The notes: generated by a model from the letters alone, not told the origin. Positions 17,422 through 26,757 are shown, counted from the stretch's first letter. The stretch: DNA of 63,048 nucleotides from Gammaproteobacteria bacterium (GCA_030429665.1 JAUIEZ010000010.1:1-63048), one strand, 5' to 3'. Translations and numbers: made by a program.

Positions 17422-18657
17422 TCAGCGAAAGCGTGAAGGCGCGTAGGGCGACAGGTCGACGTCGCTGGACTCGCCGGAGACGACACCGGCCAGGAGAATT
17501 CCCGTGATCGGGCCGAGCGACAAGCCGAGATGACCGTGCCCGGTTGCCAGCCAAAGATCGGGTTGGCCCGGGACTTCGCCGATGACCGGCAGGGTGTCCG
17601 GCGTTTGCGGGCGGTTGCCGAGCCAGGTGTCGCCCACCGGTTCGCCGATGGGAACGGCCTCGCGCGCCCGGGGCAGGGTGCGGGCGAGCTGCAGCGGCGT
17701 GGGCGGCGCGCCCAGCCGCGCCCACTCCACGCCGGTCGTGAGCCGGTAGCCCATTTCCATGGGCGCCAGCACGAAGCCGCACTCGATGTCGTGGATCGGA
17801 CGATTGAGCGGCACGGCGGGTGGTCGATAGTGCTGGTGATAGCCGCGTTCCGGGACCACCGGGAGGCGGTATCCGAGAGGCGCCAGCAACGCGGGAGTCC
17901 ATGCGCCGAGGGCTACGATCACGCGTGCGGCCGAAAACCGTCCGCGGTGCGTTTCCACCTGCCAGGTGTCGCCCACGCGCCGCAGGGCGCGAACTTCCGC
18001 GGTTTCGAGCCTTCCGCCCATGCCGCGAAAGAGTTCCGCGTATGCCGTGCCGAGTGCGCCCGGGTTGCTTACCGTGGCGGCCCCGGTGATCCAGCGACCA
18101 CCGGCGAATATCGGTGACAGGGCGGGTTCGAGCTCGGCGATGGCGGCGGGATCGAGTCGCGTGAATTCGACGCCATGCTCGGCAAGCAGTTGTTCGTCGT
18201 CCGCGCTACGGGCGAGCGCGCTGGCGCTGCGATAGAGCTTCAGCCAGCCGCGCCGTTTCACGAGATGCGAAACACCCGCTTCGTTCGCCAGCGCCACGTG
18301 GGTGGACACCGCGTGGTCCAGCAGGGCGCAGATGGCGCCCGCGTTCCGGGTGTATACGGGCTGTCGCGTGTTGGCGAGAAAACGCCGGAGGAACGGCGTC
18401 ATCCGCGGCAGGTGCCGGTAGTGCAGGTGAACGTCGGTGCCGCGATTGAGCAACAGGTGCGGCAACCGGCGCCAAATGTCCGGCGAGGCTTCCGGCTGGA
18501 TGGATCCTCCCGCCAGCACGCCGGCGTTGCCCCAGGAGGTCTCCCGGGCCGGGGCATTGCGATCCAACAAGGTGACTGTGTGTCCGCGACGGCGCAACTC
18601 GATGGCGCAGCATATGCCGACCATGCCGGCGCCGAGGACGACTACGTTCTGGCTCAT
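17422..18657 (-). CDS. FAD-dependent oxidoreductase, D-amino-acid dehydrogenase (DadA)-like
   Basis: This 411-residue flavoprotein begins VVVLGAGMVGICCAIELRRR, the FAD dinucleotide-binding site, and continues with ETSWGNAGVLAGGSIQPEA as in DadA-type enzymes. The C-terminal half has the DAO-fold segments PVVPERGYHQHY, YRLTTGVEWA and ATGHGHLGLSLGPITG. Such enzymes oxidise D-amino acids (or proline-like imino acids) to keto acids plus ammonia and feed electrons to quinones. It is divergent from the livGFHMK operon across a 219-bp region, so it may act on amino acids imported by that system. Exact substrate is unknown. Confidence 0.8.
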   Translation of the reverse strand: MSQNVVVLGAGMVGICCAIELRRRGHTVTLLDRNAPARETSWGNAGVLAGGSIQPEASPDIWRRLPHLLLNRGTDVHLHYRHLPRMTPFLRRFLANTRQPVYTRNAGAICALLDHAVSTHVALANEAGVSHLVKRRGWLKLYRSASALARSADDEQLLAEHGVEFTRLDPAAIAELEPALSPIFAGGRWITGAATVSNPGALGTAYAELFRGMGGRLETAEVRALRRVGDTWQVETHRGRFSAARVIVALGAWTPALLAPLGYRLPVVPERGYHQHYRPPAVPLNRPIHDIECGFVLAPMEMGYRLTTGVEWARLGAPPTPLQLARTLPRAREAVPIGEPVGDTWLGNRPQTPDTLPVIGEVPGQPDLWLATGHGHLGLSLGPITGILLAGVVSGESSDVDLSPYAPSRFR

Positions 18658-18876
18658 GTGTGCGTGAGTGTGCCGTCAGTCCGGGGGAGGAAACGTTCGC
18701 TTGCCGGCGCCAAGTGTAACCTCGCGCGCGCTCCCGTAGTACGGGTCGGCCGAATTCGATTGACGATGTCTGTTATGATTCGCGCCACAAGCGGCGCGCG
18801 CGGCTCGTGGCCACGTCGTGTGCAACGATACGTCTCACAGGGCGGATGTTCCATCGTCTCCTCGAAAATCCCGTCA

Positions 18877-19692
18877 ATGCCTAGCCAGTCCTCCGGCGCG
18901 TTGCTGGAGATATCCGATCTCAGCAAGTCCTTCGGCGGCGTACGCGCCGTGGACCATGCCACCTTCGATGTGCGCGAGGGCGGCATCACCGGCCTGATCG
19001 GCCCCAACGGCGCCGGAAAGACCACGCTGTTCAATCTCGTCGCCGGCACTTTCACGCCGGACGCGGGCCGGGTACGGTTCGCCGGAGAGGACATCACCGG
19101 CAAGCCGCCGCACGAACTGTTCGCGCGACGCCTGTTGCGCACTTTCCAGATTCCCCACGAGTTCTCCCGCCTGACGACGCGGGAGAACCTGATGATGGTG
19201 CCCGGCGACCAGGCCGGCGAGAACCTGTTCATCACCTGGTTCGGGCATGCCCGGGTTCGACGCCAGGAGGCGGAGGTCCGGGACCGCGCCGAGCGCGTGC
19301 TCGATTTTCTCGGCATGACCCACGTCGCCGACCATCCCGCCGGCAAGCTCTCCGGCGGGCAAAAGAAATTGCTCGAGATCGGCCGAACCATGATGGTCGA
19401 TGCGCGCATGGTGCTGCTCGACGAGGTTGGCGCCGGCGTCAATCGCACGCTGCTCTCGGAGATCGCCGGCAAGATCGAGCAGCTCAACGTCGAGCACGGC
19501 TACACATTCTGCCTGATCGAGCACGACATGGATCTCATCGCGCGCCTGTGCGAGACGGTCGTGGTCATGGCCGAGGGCACGGTGTTGACGGTGGGCACGC
19601 CCGGCGAAGTGACCCGTGACGAGCGCGTCATCGAAGCCTATCTCGGCGCTTCCGACGACGGCGTGCCGCGCCGACGAAGGAAACGTACATGA
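18877..19692 (+). CDS. livG: branched-chain amino acid ABC transporter ATP-binding protein LivG
   Basis: This is one of two cytoplasmic ATPases of a HAAT-type amino-acid importer. The 271-residue product carries Walker A GPNGAGKTT (from residue 42), the LivG-typical FARRLLRTFQIPHEF stretch, signature LSGGQKKLLEIGR and Walker B VLLDEVGAGVN. The residue after the Walker B acid pair is Val rather than the usual Pro. The start is ATG 18877 (MPSQSSGALLEISDL); the frame stays open for about 700 bases upstream, but that part overlaps the divergent flavoprotein gene and has no family match. It overlaps livF by four bases. Specificity for leucine-type or other amino acids or amides cannot be fixed. 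Confidence 0.9.
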   Translation: MPSQSSGALLEISDLSKSFGGVRAVDHATFDVREGGITGLIGPNGAGKTTLFNLVAGTFTPDAGRVRFAGEDITGKPPHELFARRLLRTFQIPHEFSRLTTRENLMMVPGDQAGENLFITWFGHARVRRQEAEVRDRAERVLDFLGMTHVADHPAGKLSGGQKKLLEIGRTMMVDARMVLLDEVGAGVNRTLLSEIAGKIEQLNVEHGYTFCLIEHDMDLIARLCETVVVMAEGTVLTVGTPGEVTRDERVIEAYLGASDDGVPRRRRKRT

Positions 19693-20402
19693 GTTTTCTC
19701 CTCGAGGCGCGCGGCATGGTGGCGGGCTACGGTGAGCTCACCATCCTTCACGGCTGCGACATCACCGTGGAGCCGGGGCGCATATCGGTCGTGGTCGGCG
19801 CCAACGGCGCCGGCAAGTCCACCGCCATGAAGGCAATATTCGGATTGCTGCCGCTTCGCGAGGGCCGCGTCGAGTTCGACGGCCGCGACGTGACGGGGTT
19901 CACTCCGCAGCAACTGGTCAAGGCCGGCATGGGATACGTACCCCAGGTCTCCAACGTGTTCCCGTCGTTGTCGGTGGAAGAGAACCTGGAGATGGGTGCC
20001 TTCCTGGCGCCGCAGAAGGTCGCGCCGGGCCTGGAACGCGTCTACGGGATTTTTCCGGTGCTGCGCGAGAAGCGGCGCCAGCCGGCCGGGCAGCTGTCCG
20101 GCGGGCAGCGCCAGATGGTGGCGGTGGGCCGCGCCCTGATGATGGATCCCAGGCTGCTGATGCTCGACGAACCCACCGCCGGCGTTTCGCCCAAGGTCAT
20201 GGGCGACATTTTCGATATTATCGAGAAGGTCAACGAATCCGATGTCGGCGTGTTGATGGTGGAGCAGAACGCGCGCCAGGCGCTTGCCATCGCCGACACC
20301 GGTTTCGTACTTCAAACCGGCACCAACCTGTACACCGACAGCGGCGAGGCGCTACTGGCCGACCCCGAAGTGGTGCGTTCCTTCCTGGGTGGCAAGACCT
20401 GA
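19689..20402 (+). CDS. livF: branched-chain amino acid ABC transporter ATP-binding protein LivF
   Basis: This is the second ATPase of the importer, 237 residues, the usual LivF length. Walker A reads GANGAGKSTAMKAIFG, the Q-loop region VPQVSNVFPSLSVEENLEMG, the signature LSGGQRQMVAVGRAL and Walker B LLMLDEPTAGVSP. The start ATG lies inside the last codons of livG (ATGA overlap) and the stop overlaps the livH start by one base, showing tight translational coupling. Confidence 0.93.
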   Translation: MSFLLEARGMVAGYGELTILHGCDITVEPGRISVVVGANGAGKSTAMKAIFGLLPLREGRVEFDGRDVTGFTPQQLVKAGMGYVPQVSNVFPSLSVEENLEMGAFLAPQKVAPGLERVYGIFPVLREKRRQPAGQLSGGQRQMVAVGRALMMDPRLLMLDEPTAGVSPKVMGDIFDIIEKVNESDVGVLMVEQNARQALAIADTGFVLQTGTNLYTDSGEALLADPEVVRSFLGGKT

Positions 20403-21457
20403 TGGAATTCGTCGACTGGCTCAATGCCTCCGTCTACCTGTTCAACAAGGGACTGCTGAACGCGGCCAAGATCGGCAGCATCTACGCGCTCGGTGCGGTC
20501 GGTATCACCCTCGTGTTCGGCATCCTGCGCTTCGCCCACTTCGCCCACGGCGACATGATGACTTTCGGCGCCATGGTCGCCCTGGGCGGCACCGTGCTGC
20601 TGCGCGAGGCCGGCATCAACCTGCACCCGGTGCCGACGGGCCTGCTGGCGCTGCCGCTCGCCGCCGCGGCGACGATCCTGCTGGCCATCTTCGTCGACAA
20701 GAACGTCTACGCGCATTTTCGCGCACGGCGCAGCCCGCCGGTCGTGTTCGTCATGACCTCGATCGGCGTCACTTTCGTACTGCAGGGCGTGGTGAGGCTC
20801 ATCGGCGGTACCGGCGACCGGCAGTTCTTCTTCGTCGTCGAGCATGCCGGGCAGCGCATCCGCGAGGACAAGGAACGCTGGATCGTCAACTTCCAGTGGC
20901 TGCGGGATCATTTTGAAGGCTTTCGGGAAAACCTGGTGATTACCGCGCCGCAGTTGTGGCTGTTCATTTTCACCGCCGTTGCCCTGGTGTGCCTGCACTA
21001 CTTTCTCACCCGCACGCGCACCGGCAAGGCCATGCGCGCGGTGTCCGACAACGAAGACCTCGCGCGCATCAGCGGCATCGACGTCGGCCGCATGGTCTCG
21101 GTTACCTGGATCATTGCCGCCACGCTGTGTGCGATCGCCGGCACGCTGCTCGCGATGGACACCCAGTACAAGCCCATCCTCGCGTTTTCCATCCTGCTGC
21201 CGATGTTCGCCGCGGCCATCATCGGCGGGATCGGCAAGCCGTTCGGCGCGGTGCTGGGCGGCTTCATCGTCGGCGCCGCGGAAACCTTTGCCGTGTTCGA
21301 CTGGCGACCCGTCGCGGGGCGGTTGTTCGAGAGCGTGGACATGACGCAGTCGATGGCGCTGGTGCCGGCGGAGTACAAGCTGGCCGTTCCCTTCGTGATC
21401 CTCGTGCTGGTGCTGGTATGGCGACCCACCGGCCTGTTCAAGGGGCAGGTGCTGTAA
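20402..21457 (+). CDS. livH: branched-chain amino acid ABC transporter permease LivH
   Basis: This 351-residue inner-membrane permease has about eight hydrophobic segments. It carries the LivH pattern ITLVFGILRFAHFAHGDMMT near the N-terminus, the cytoplasmic coupling segment MRAVSDNEDLARISGIDVGR, and the final TM block MFAAAIIGGIGKPFGAVLGG. A 50-residue polar loop (around residues 140-190) between membrane segments is longer than in E. coli LivH. It shares one base with livF and one with livM, so the genes are co-translated. Confidence 0.92.
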   Translation: MEFVDWLNASVYLFNKGLLNAAKIGSIYALGAVGITLVFGILRFAHFAHGDMMTFGAMVALGGTVLLREAGINLHPVPTGLLALPLAAAATILLAIFVDKNVYAHFRARRSPPVVFVMTSIGVTFVLQGVVRLIGGTGDRQFFFVVEHAGQRIREDKERWIVNFQWLRDHFEGFRENLVITAPQLWLFIFTAVALVCLHYFLTRTRTGKAMRAVSDNEDLARISGIDVGRMVSVTWIIAATLCAIAGTLLAMDTQYKPILAFSILLPMFAAAIIGGIGKPFGAVLGGFIVGAAETFAVFDWRPVAGRLFESVDMTQSMALVPAEYKLAVPFVILVLVLVWRPTGLFKGQVL

Positions 21458-22782
21458 TGAAAAGGACCACCATTGCGACGATGCTCGTCCTCGGGTTGTT
21501 CGCTGCCGCCTGGTTCCTGTTGAGTCCGGTCACGGCGCTGCTGTACCTGGCCACCGGTCTCGCCACCGCCGTGGTGGTGCTGGGCCTGAATATCCAGTGG
21601 GGTTACGCGGGCCTCTTCAATGCCGGCATTCTCGGCTTCGTGGCGCTCGGCGGCTATGCCGCCGTGATGATTTCCGTACCCTCCGTGCCGGCGGCGCTCG
21701 ACGCGGGCGGCGCGGGTCTGGCCATGGCCCTGGCGAAGGGGGCCGCGGCGCTCGTGTTGATCTGGGCTGCCGGCAAGGCCGTGGCCTGGCTGCCGCGCTC
21801 GGTGGTGAATACCGCACAACTGCTGCTGGCGCTGGCGGCCTACGTCTGGATCAAGCCCGAATTCCTTGCCGCCGTCGAGGCCATCGAGTCGGCGGAAACC
21901 GCCGACGTGACCATGAAGGGATTTATTGGCGGCATGGGTCTTCCGGTGCTGCTGGGCTGGGCGGTGGGCGGCGTGCTGGCCGGGTTGGTGGCGTGGTTCG
22001 TCGGCAAGGTCACCCTCGGTCTGCGTTCGGATTATCTCGCCATCGCCACGCTCGGTATCGCCGAGATCATCCGCACGTTCTTGCAGAACGCCGACTGGCT
22101 GACGCGAGGCACGCTGACCGTGTCGCCTATCGACTGGCCGGTGCCCGGACCGCGCGAGGTCAACGACTGGCTGGCGGCGCACGGCCCGGTGAATCTCGAG
22201 TGGCTTGGCATCGCCGCGGATCAGTCCGGCACGGCCATCGGCCGCATGATGTACATCATCGTCGCGGCGCTGATCCTGATCGCGCTGGTATTGATGATGG
22301 AACGGGCGCTCGCGTCGCCATGGGGCCGCATGATGCGCGCCATCCGCGACAATTACGATGCCGCGGCGGCCATGGGCAAGAACGTCGTGCGCCGCCAGCT
22401 CGAGGTCTTCGTTCTCGGCGCCATCCTGATGGGCATCGGCGGGGCCATGCTGACGAGCCTGGCCACGCTGTTCAACCCGTCCGCCTATCATCCCCCGCGC
22501 TACACGTTCCTGATATGGGCCATGCTCATCGTCGGCGGCAGCGGGAACAACCTGGGTGCGGTTTTCGGGGCGCTGTTCATCTACATGCTGTGGGAGATGT
22601 CCGAACCCATCGCGCAGTTCCTCTTCCTGGGTGGCGCCGACGCGCTGGCGGCCGTGTTTCCCGGTTGGGAACCGCCCGCCGACCTGGCCTCGCGGGCGTC
22701 CCAAATGCGTGTTATCGTAATCGGTATGGCGCTGATCATCACCATGCGCTACGCGCCGAAGGGCGTCATACCCGAACGTTGA
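21457..22782 (+). CDS. livM: branched-chain amino acid ABC transporter permease LivM
   Basis: This 441-residue permease pairs with LivH. Key segments are VLGLNIQWGYAGLFNAGILG at the N-terminus, the LRSDYLAIATLGIAEIIRTF block and the coupling helix MRAIRDNYDAAAAMGKNV. It starts at the ATG overlapping the livH stop (TAATG). It is longer than many LivM proteins because of an extra hydrophobic stretch at residues about 80-180, between the first TM group and the conserved core. It lies 79 bp before the binding-protein gene livK. Confidence 0.92.
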   Translation: MKRTTIATMLVLGLFAAAWFLLSPVTALLYLATGLATAVVVLGLNIQWGYAGLFNAGILGFVALGGYAAVMISVPSVPAALDAGGAGLAMALAKGAAALVLIWAAGKAVAWLPRSVVNTAQLLLALAAYVWIKPEFLAAVEAIESAETADVTMKGFIGGMGLPVLLGWAVGGVLAGLVAWFVGKVTLGLRSDYLAIATLGIAEIIRTFLQNADWLTRGTLTVSPIDWPVPGPREVNDWLAAHGPVNLEWLGIAADQSGTAIGRMMYIIVAALILIALVLMMERALASPWGRMMRAIRDNYDAAAAMGKNVVRRQLEVFVLGAILMGIGGAMLTSLATLFNPSAYHPPRYTFLIWAMLIVGGSGNNLGAVFGALFIYMLWEMSEPIAQFLFLGGADALAAVFPGWEPPADLASRASQMRVIVIGMALIITMRYAPKGVIPER

Positions 22783-22861
22783 AAACCCGGTTCGTGCCGA
22801 CGGGCCCTGGAGTCCGCGTCGGACCGTGCAAAGAATCCGAACCACGACAATGGAGGCACTC

Positions 22862-24052
22862 ATGAAGACGAAATCCCTGGTCCTGGCCATCGCCGGATCG
22901 GCGATACTGACCGGCTCGGCCATGGCGGACGTAAAGGTCGGTTCGCTGATGGGCTTCACCGGTCCCATCGAGTCATTGACCGGCGGCATTCACCGCGGCG
23001 CCGAAATCGCGGCCGAGGAGATCAACGCGGCGGGCGGCGTCGCCGGCGGCAACATGATCGAACTGGTTACCGGCGACACGACCTGCGGCGACGCGACCGC
23101 GGCAACGGCTGCTGCCGACCGACTGGTCAATGCCGAACAGGTGGCGGCTATCGTGGGGGCCTTGTGCTCCGGCGCCACTACCGCCGCCGCCAACAGCGCG
23201 GCCGTACCGTCGGGCGTCGTCATGGTTTCGCCGGCGTCGACCTCCCCGGCCATCACCGGACTGGACGACAACGACCTCGTTTTCCGCACCGCGCCTTCCG
23301 ATGCCCGCCAGGGCCAGGTACTGGCCCAGGTTCTTCGTGAACGCGGCGTGGAGTCGGTGGCGGTGACCTACGTGAACAACGACTACGGCAAGGGATTCAA
23401 CGACGCCTTCGCGGCGGCCTTCACCGATGCCGGCGGCACCGTGACGGGCAGCCAGGCCCACGAGGACGGCAAGGCCGACTACCGCGCGGAAATCGCCGCG
23501 CTCGCGGCCGGCGGCGCCGATACCCTGGTGGTGCTGGCGTACCTGGACGGGTCGGGACAAACCATCATCCGCCAGGCGGTCGAGGAGGGCGATTTCGCCA
23601 AGTTCGCCGGCGGCGACGGCATGGTGGGGCAGTCGCTGGCCGATGCCATCGGCGGCAGCCTGGAAGGCATGGTGGCAACGCAGCCTGGCGGCGACAGCGC
23701 CGGCGCCGACGCCTTCGCCAAGGTGGCCGAGGCCAACGGCCTCGAGCTCGACGGTCCGTTCCGGGCCGAGGCCTACGATGCGATGGCGCTCATCGCGCTC
23801 GCCATGCAGAAGAAGGGCAGCGTCGGTCGCGACGGCATGTCCGCGGCGGTGCGCGACGTGGCCAACGCCCCGGGCGAGGAGATTCTTCCCGGCGAACTGG
23901 GCAAGGCGCTCGAGATCCTGGCGGGCGGCGGAGACGTGAACTACCAGGGCGCCACGGGCGTGGAGTTCGACGACGCCGGTGATCCGCCCGGATCCTACCT
24001 CGTCATGGAAGTGAAGGACGGCAAGTTCGAGCAGCAGGCGGTCATCAAGTAG
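22862..24052 (+). CDS. livK: branched-chain amino acid-type substrate-binding protein LivK
   Basis: This 396-residue periplasmic binding protein delivers substrate to the LivHM permease. A Sec signal peptide MKTKSLVLAIAGSAILTGSAMA precedes a probable cleavage site after residue 22. The mature part begins VKVGSLMGFTGPIESLTGG, the normal start of the PBP type I fold, and contains ALCSGATTAAANSAAVPSGV, where ligand alpha-carboxylate contacts usually lie. The start is ATG 22862, with GGAGG upstream. It is the last gene of the operon, followed by a strong terminator. Being last, with its own Shine-Dalgarno after a 79-bp gap, it may be expressed separately. Confidence 0.9.
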   Translation: MKTKSLVLAIAGSAILTGSAMADVKVGSLMGFTGPIESLTGGIHRGAEIAAEEINAAGGVAGGNMIELVTGDTTCGDATAATAAADRLVNAEQVAAIVGALCSGATTAAANSAAVPSGVVMVSPASTSPAITGLDDNDLVFRTAPSDARQGQVLAQVLRERGVESVAVTYVNNDYGKGFNDAFAAAFTDAGGTVTGSQAHEDGKADYRAEIAALAAGGADTLVVLAYLDGSGQTIIRQAVEEGDFAKFAGGDGMVGQSLADAIGGSLEGMVATQPGGDSAGADAFAKVAEANGLELDGPFRAEAYDAMALIALAMQKKGSVGRDGMSAAVRDVANAPGEEILPGELGKALEILAGGGDVNYQGATGVEFDDAGDPPGSYLVMEVKDGKFEQQAVIK

Positions 24053-24077
24053 ATCCCCGGCCCTGTCGCCTGACGAG

Positions 24078-24108
24078 AAAGCCCGCGCTTCGGCGCGGGC
24101 TTTTTTTT
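24078..24108 (+). terminator. Rho-independent terminator of the liv operon
   Basis: A perfect 8-bp GC stem GCCCGCGC/GCGCGGGC closes a TTCG tetraloop and is followed by eight T residues. It lies 29 bp after the livK stop. Confidence 0.95.
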
Positions 24109-24231
24109 GACGCTCGGCACGCCACGCGGTAACTCGATGCCGTTCGAGCGGGTTGCTTCCTGTCGTACACTGTCGCGACGACGCGAACCGGCGCAGCGGC
24201 TGTGCCGGATGCCACCGGGAGGGGCCTTGCC

Positions 24232-26322
24232 ATGACCGTACCCAACTACACCCCGCTCGCCGCACTGCCCGCGGTCGTCCTGGACCTGGAAACCACGGGG
24301 CTCGACGTCAGGCGCGACCGCGTGGTCCAGGTCGGCGCCGTGTGCATGCGCGGCGCGCGCGTCGAGGACGCCCCACGCATCGACCGCCTGGTCAATCCGG
24401 GCGTGGCGATCGGTGTCGAGTCGACCCGGATCCACGGCATCACGGACGAGGCGGTCGCCGGCGCGGGCGGTTTCGTCGACGTCGCGGGCGAACTGCTGTC
24501 GCTGGTGGAAACGCGTGTCGTCCTCGGCCACCACATCGCCTTCGATCTGGCGGTACTGCGCCACGAGGCCGCGCGGCACGGCGTGCCGTGGGTGGAGCCG
24601 CGCAGCCTGGATCTCGCGACGTTGTGCGGTTCCCTCGAGCCGGGCCTGCCGGACCTTGGACTGGAAAGCCTGGCCGATTGGCTGGGCGTGAAGGTGTCCG
24701 GCCGGCACACGGCGATAGGCGACTGCCTGACCACGGCGGACGCGTTCGCCGTGCTGTACGAGCGACTGCGAGACGCCGACATCCGTACGTTGGGCGAGGC
24801 GCTGACCCTGTGCGAGCGGCGCGCGGACCTGGCGGAACGCCGCGAGCGCGCCGGTTGGAATGCCATACCCGGCGAGGCGGCGCCCGCGGCGCCGCGTCCC
24901 CTGGCGCGCCTGGATAGCTTCATCTACGTCAAGCGTATCGGAGACGTCATGCACGGTCCGCCGGTGCGTGTCGAATCCGCGGTCACGCTGCGCGAGGCCG
25001 CCGTGCGCATGGTGGAGCACAAGGTCGGTTCGCTGCTGATCGCGGGGAGCGACGACCGGCCCGCAGGCATCGTCACCGAGCGCGATTTGTTGCGCGCCGC
25101 CGCGCGCGGCGAACTCGACGCGGCGACGGTGGCCTCGGCCATGACCGCGCCGGTGCAAAGCATGGGCGTGGACGAACTGCTTTACCGCGCGCTGGGACGC
25201 ATGACACGAAAGTCGATTCGTCACCTGTGCGTCGTCGACGGCGACGGCCGCGCCGTGGGCATGGTTTCCCAGCGCGACCTGCTCGAGCATCGGGCGACGC
25301 GCGCGGCGGTGCTCGGCGACGCTATCGAAGAAGCCGCCGACGGCCCCGCGCTCGCCGCCGTGCATGGCGAACTGCCGGCGGTCGCCGGCGCATTGGCGGA
25401 CGATGGCCTGGGCGGACTGGAGGTGGCGCGTGTCATCTCCAACGAGATACGGGCATTGACCGCACGCGCCGCACTCATTACCGCCGAGCGGCTCGCCGCG
25501 AGCGACGAGGGACCGGCGCCGGCGCCCTGGTGCGTCATGGTGCTCGGCTCCGGCGGCCGCGGCGAGAGCCTGCTGTCGGCCGACCAGGACAATGCCCTGG
25601 TGCACGGCGGCACCGAAGCCGACGATGCCTGGTTTGCCGCGCTCGGGGAGGGTGTTGCCGATCTGCTCAACGTGGCCGGCATCCCGCTGTGCAACGGCGG
25701 CGTGATGGCGGCCCGACCGTCGTGGCGCGGAAACGCCGAACAATGGGAGGCGCGCATCGCCGGTTGGCTGCGGCACGCGCGGCCGGAGGACCTGTTGAAT
25801 GTCGACATCTTCTTCGACATGGTGTCCGTGGTCGGGGAAGCGGCGCTGGCGGACGACCTGCGCCGTCGCGGTGTTCGTGCCGCGGCCGGCAACGTATCGT
25901 TCATGGCGCTGCTGGCCGAATCGGTCTCGCGGCTGACGCCGTCACTGGGAATGTTCGGCCGACTACCGCTGGAGGAGGGCCGCGTGGATCTGAAGCGCCA
26001 CGGCCTGCTGCCGCTCGTCTCCATGGCGCGGGTCCTGGCCTTGCGTGTCGGGTCGACGGCGCGCGCCACACCGGACCGGCTGCAGGACGCCCTGAACGCG
26101 GGGCGGATCACGGAAGGCGACGGTCGTCGGCTGCTGCGCATTCACGCCGAACTGATGTCGCTCGTCATGCGCCAGCAGGTCGCCGATCTGCACGAGGGCA
26201 TCAAGCCGTCGAGCAAGGTGTCGGTCAAGGATCTGCCGCGCGAGGCGCGTCGGTCGCTGGGCCACGATCTCAGGCACCTCGAGCAAATCCTCGGCCAGGT
26301 TCGCGCAGCGATTTCGGGTTAG
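24232..26322 (+). CDS. DnaQ-like exonuclease / CBS pair / DUF294 nucleotidyltransferase fusion
   Basis: This 696-residue protein joins three modules. Residues 10-180 form a DEDDh exonuclease: DLETTG with Asp18 and Glu20, GHHIAFD, and a final GRHTAIGDCLTTADAF. Residues about 230-350 hold two CBS motifs (IGDVMHGPPVRVESAVTLRE; VASAMTAPVQSMGVDELLYR), which usually bind adenine nucleotides. From about 436 comes a DUF294-type nucleotidyltransferase with LGSGGRGESLLSADQDNAL, and the C-terminus is its DUF294_C substrate domain. DUF294 proteins resemble GlnD-type uridylyltransferases. The start is ATG 24232 with GGGAGGGG upstream; ATG 24202 is an alternative. It converges on the symporter locus. CBS-DUF294 genes commonly accompany this symporter type, possibly controlling it. 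Confidence 0.88.
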   Translation: MTVPNYTPLAALPAVVLDLETTGLDVRRDRVVQVGAVCMRGARVEDAPRIDRLVNPGVAIGVESTRIHGITDEAVAGAGGFVDVAGELLSLVETRVVLGHHIAFDLAVLRHEAARHGVPWVEPRSLDLATLCGSLEPGLPDLGLESLADWLGVKVSGRHTAIGDCLTTADAFAVLYERLRDADIRTLGEALTLCERRADLAERRERAGWNAIPGEAAPAAPRPLARLDSFIYVKRIGDVMHGPPVRVESAVTLREAAVRMVEHKVGSLLIAGSDDRPAGIVTERDLLRAAARGELDAATVASAMTAPVQSMGVDELLYRALGRMTRKSIRHLCVVDGDGRAVGMVSQRDLLEHRATRAAVLGDAIEEAADGPALAAVHGELPAVAGALADDGLGGLEVARVISNEIRALTARAALITAERLAASDEGPAPAPWCVMVLGSGGRGESLLSADQDNALVHGGTEADDAWFAALGEGVADLLNVAGIPLCNGGVMAARPSWRGNAEQWEARIAGWLRHARPEDLLNVDIFFDMVSVVGEAALADDLRRRGVRAAAGNVSFMALLAESVSRLTPSLGMFGRLPLEEGRVDLKRHGLLPLVSMARVLALRVGSTARATPDRLQDALNAGRITEGDGRRLLRIHAELMSLVMRQQVADLHEGIKPSSKVSVKDLPREARRSLGHDLRHLEQILGQVRAAISG

Positions 26323-26326
26323 CGTC

Positions 26327-26689
26327 CTACAACCAGTCGACGATCGCTCCGACCATGCGTGCGACACCGTGGGCGAACTCGGTCTCGAGCGGGAAGGAGA
26401 GCATGCCCATCACCGAGTAGCCGAGCAGCCAGGGCATCACGTAGAAGCGAAGCATGTAGAAGAACCAGGCGACGTACAGCGGCACCAGCGGTTTGATCAG
26501 GAACCCGGGGGTGATCGGACGGAACACGCGGATCAACGGGTCGGTCGAGCGCACGAAAAAGCGCATGAAGAAAAACTTGCTGTCCTCGGGCAGGAATATG
26601 CCCATGCCGAAGCGGCCGATCAATGTCCACATGATCATGCCGAGCAGGTAATCGAGGACGATTACCCATGGGGGGAACGCTTCAAACAT
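26327..26689 (-). CDS. small YggT-like membrane protein
   Basis: This 120-residue protein has three or four hydrophobic stretches. The middle segment STDPLIRVFRPITPGFLIKP resembles YggT-family proteins, which carry a DP-(x)-R-x-P loop between membrane helices. The family is linked to cell division or osmotic tolerance in some bacteria, but the molecular role is unclear. Its stop lies 4 bp from the DnaQ-CBS gene stop (convergent). It is downstream of the symporter on the same strand but separated from it by a terminator, so part of its transcription may be read-through. Confidence 0.6.
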   Translation of the reverse strand: MFEAFPPWVIVLDYLLGMIMWTLIGRFGMGIFLPEDSKFFFMRFFVRSTDPLIRVFRPITPGFLIKPLVPLYVAWFFYMLRFYVMPWLLGYSVMGMLSFPLETEFAHGVARMVGAIVDWL

Positions 26690-26719
26690 CCTGTCGTCTT
26701 CGTTATCGAGAGTTCAACG

Positions 26720-26757
26720 CACAAAAAAGAACCGGGGCAGAGTCGCTCTGCCCCGGT
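26720..26757 (-). terminator. Rho-independent terminator after the symporter gene
   Basis: Twelve-base arms ACCGGGGCAGAG and CTCTGCCCCGGT are perfectly complementary around loop TCG (26731-26757). Read on the minus strand they are followed by a T-rich run (TTCTTTTTT). The stem lies 18 bp past the symporter stop codon. Confidence 0.93.

Noticed and set aside
18175-18876. In-frame 5' extension of livG
   Set aside because: It lies antisense to the flavoprotein gene, and family similarity begins only after the ATG at 18877.
20998-25776. Long antisense frames over the liv permeases, livK and the DnaQ-CBS gene (663, 430 and 593 codons)
   Set aside because: Products are His/Arg/Gly-rich with no recognisable domain; the sense genes explain the DNA fully.
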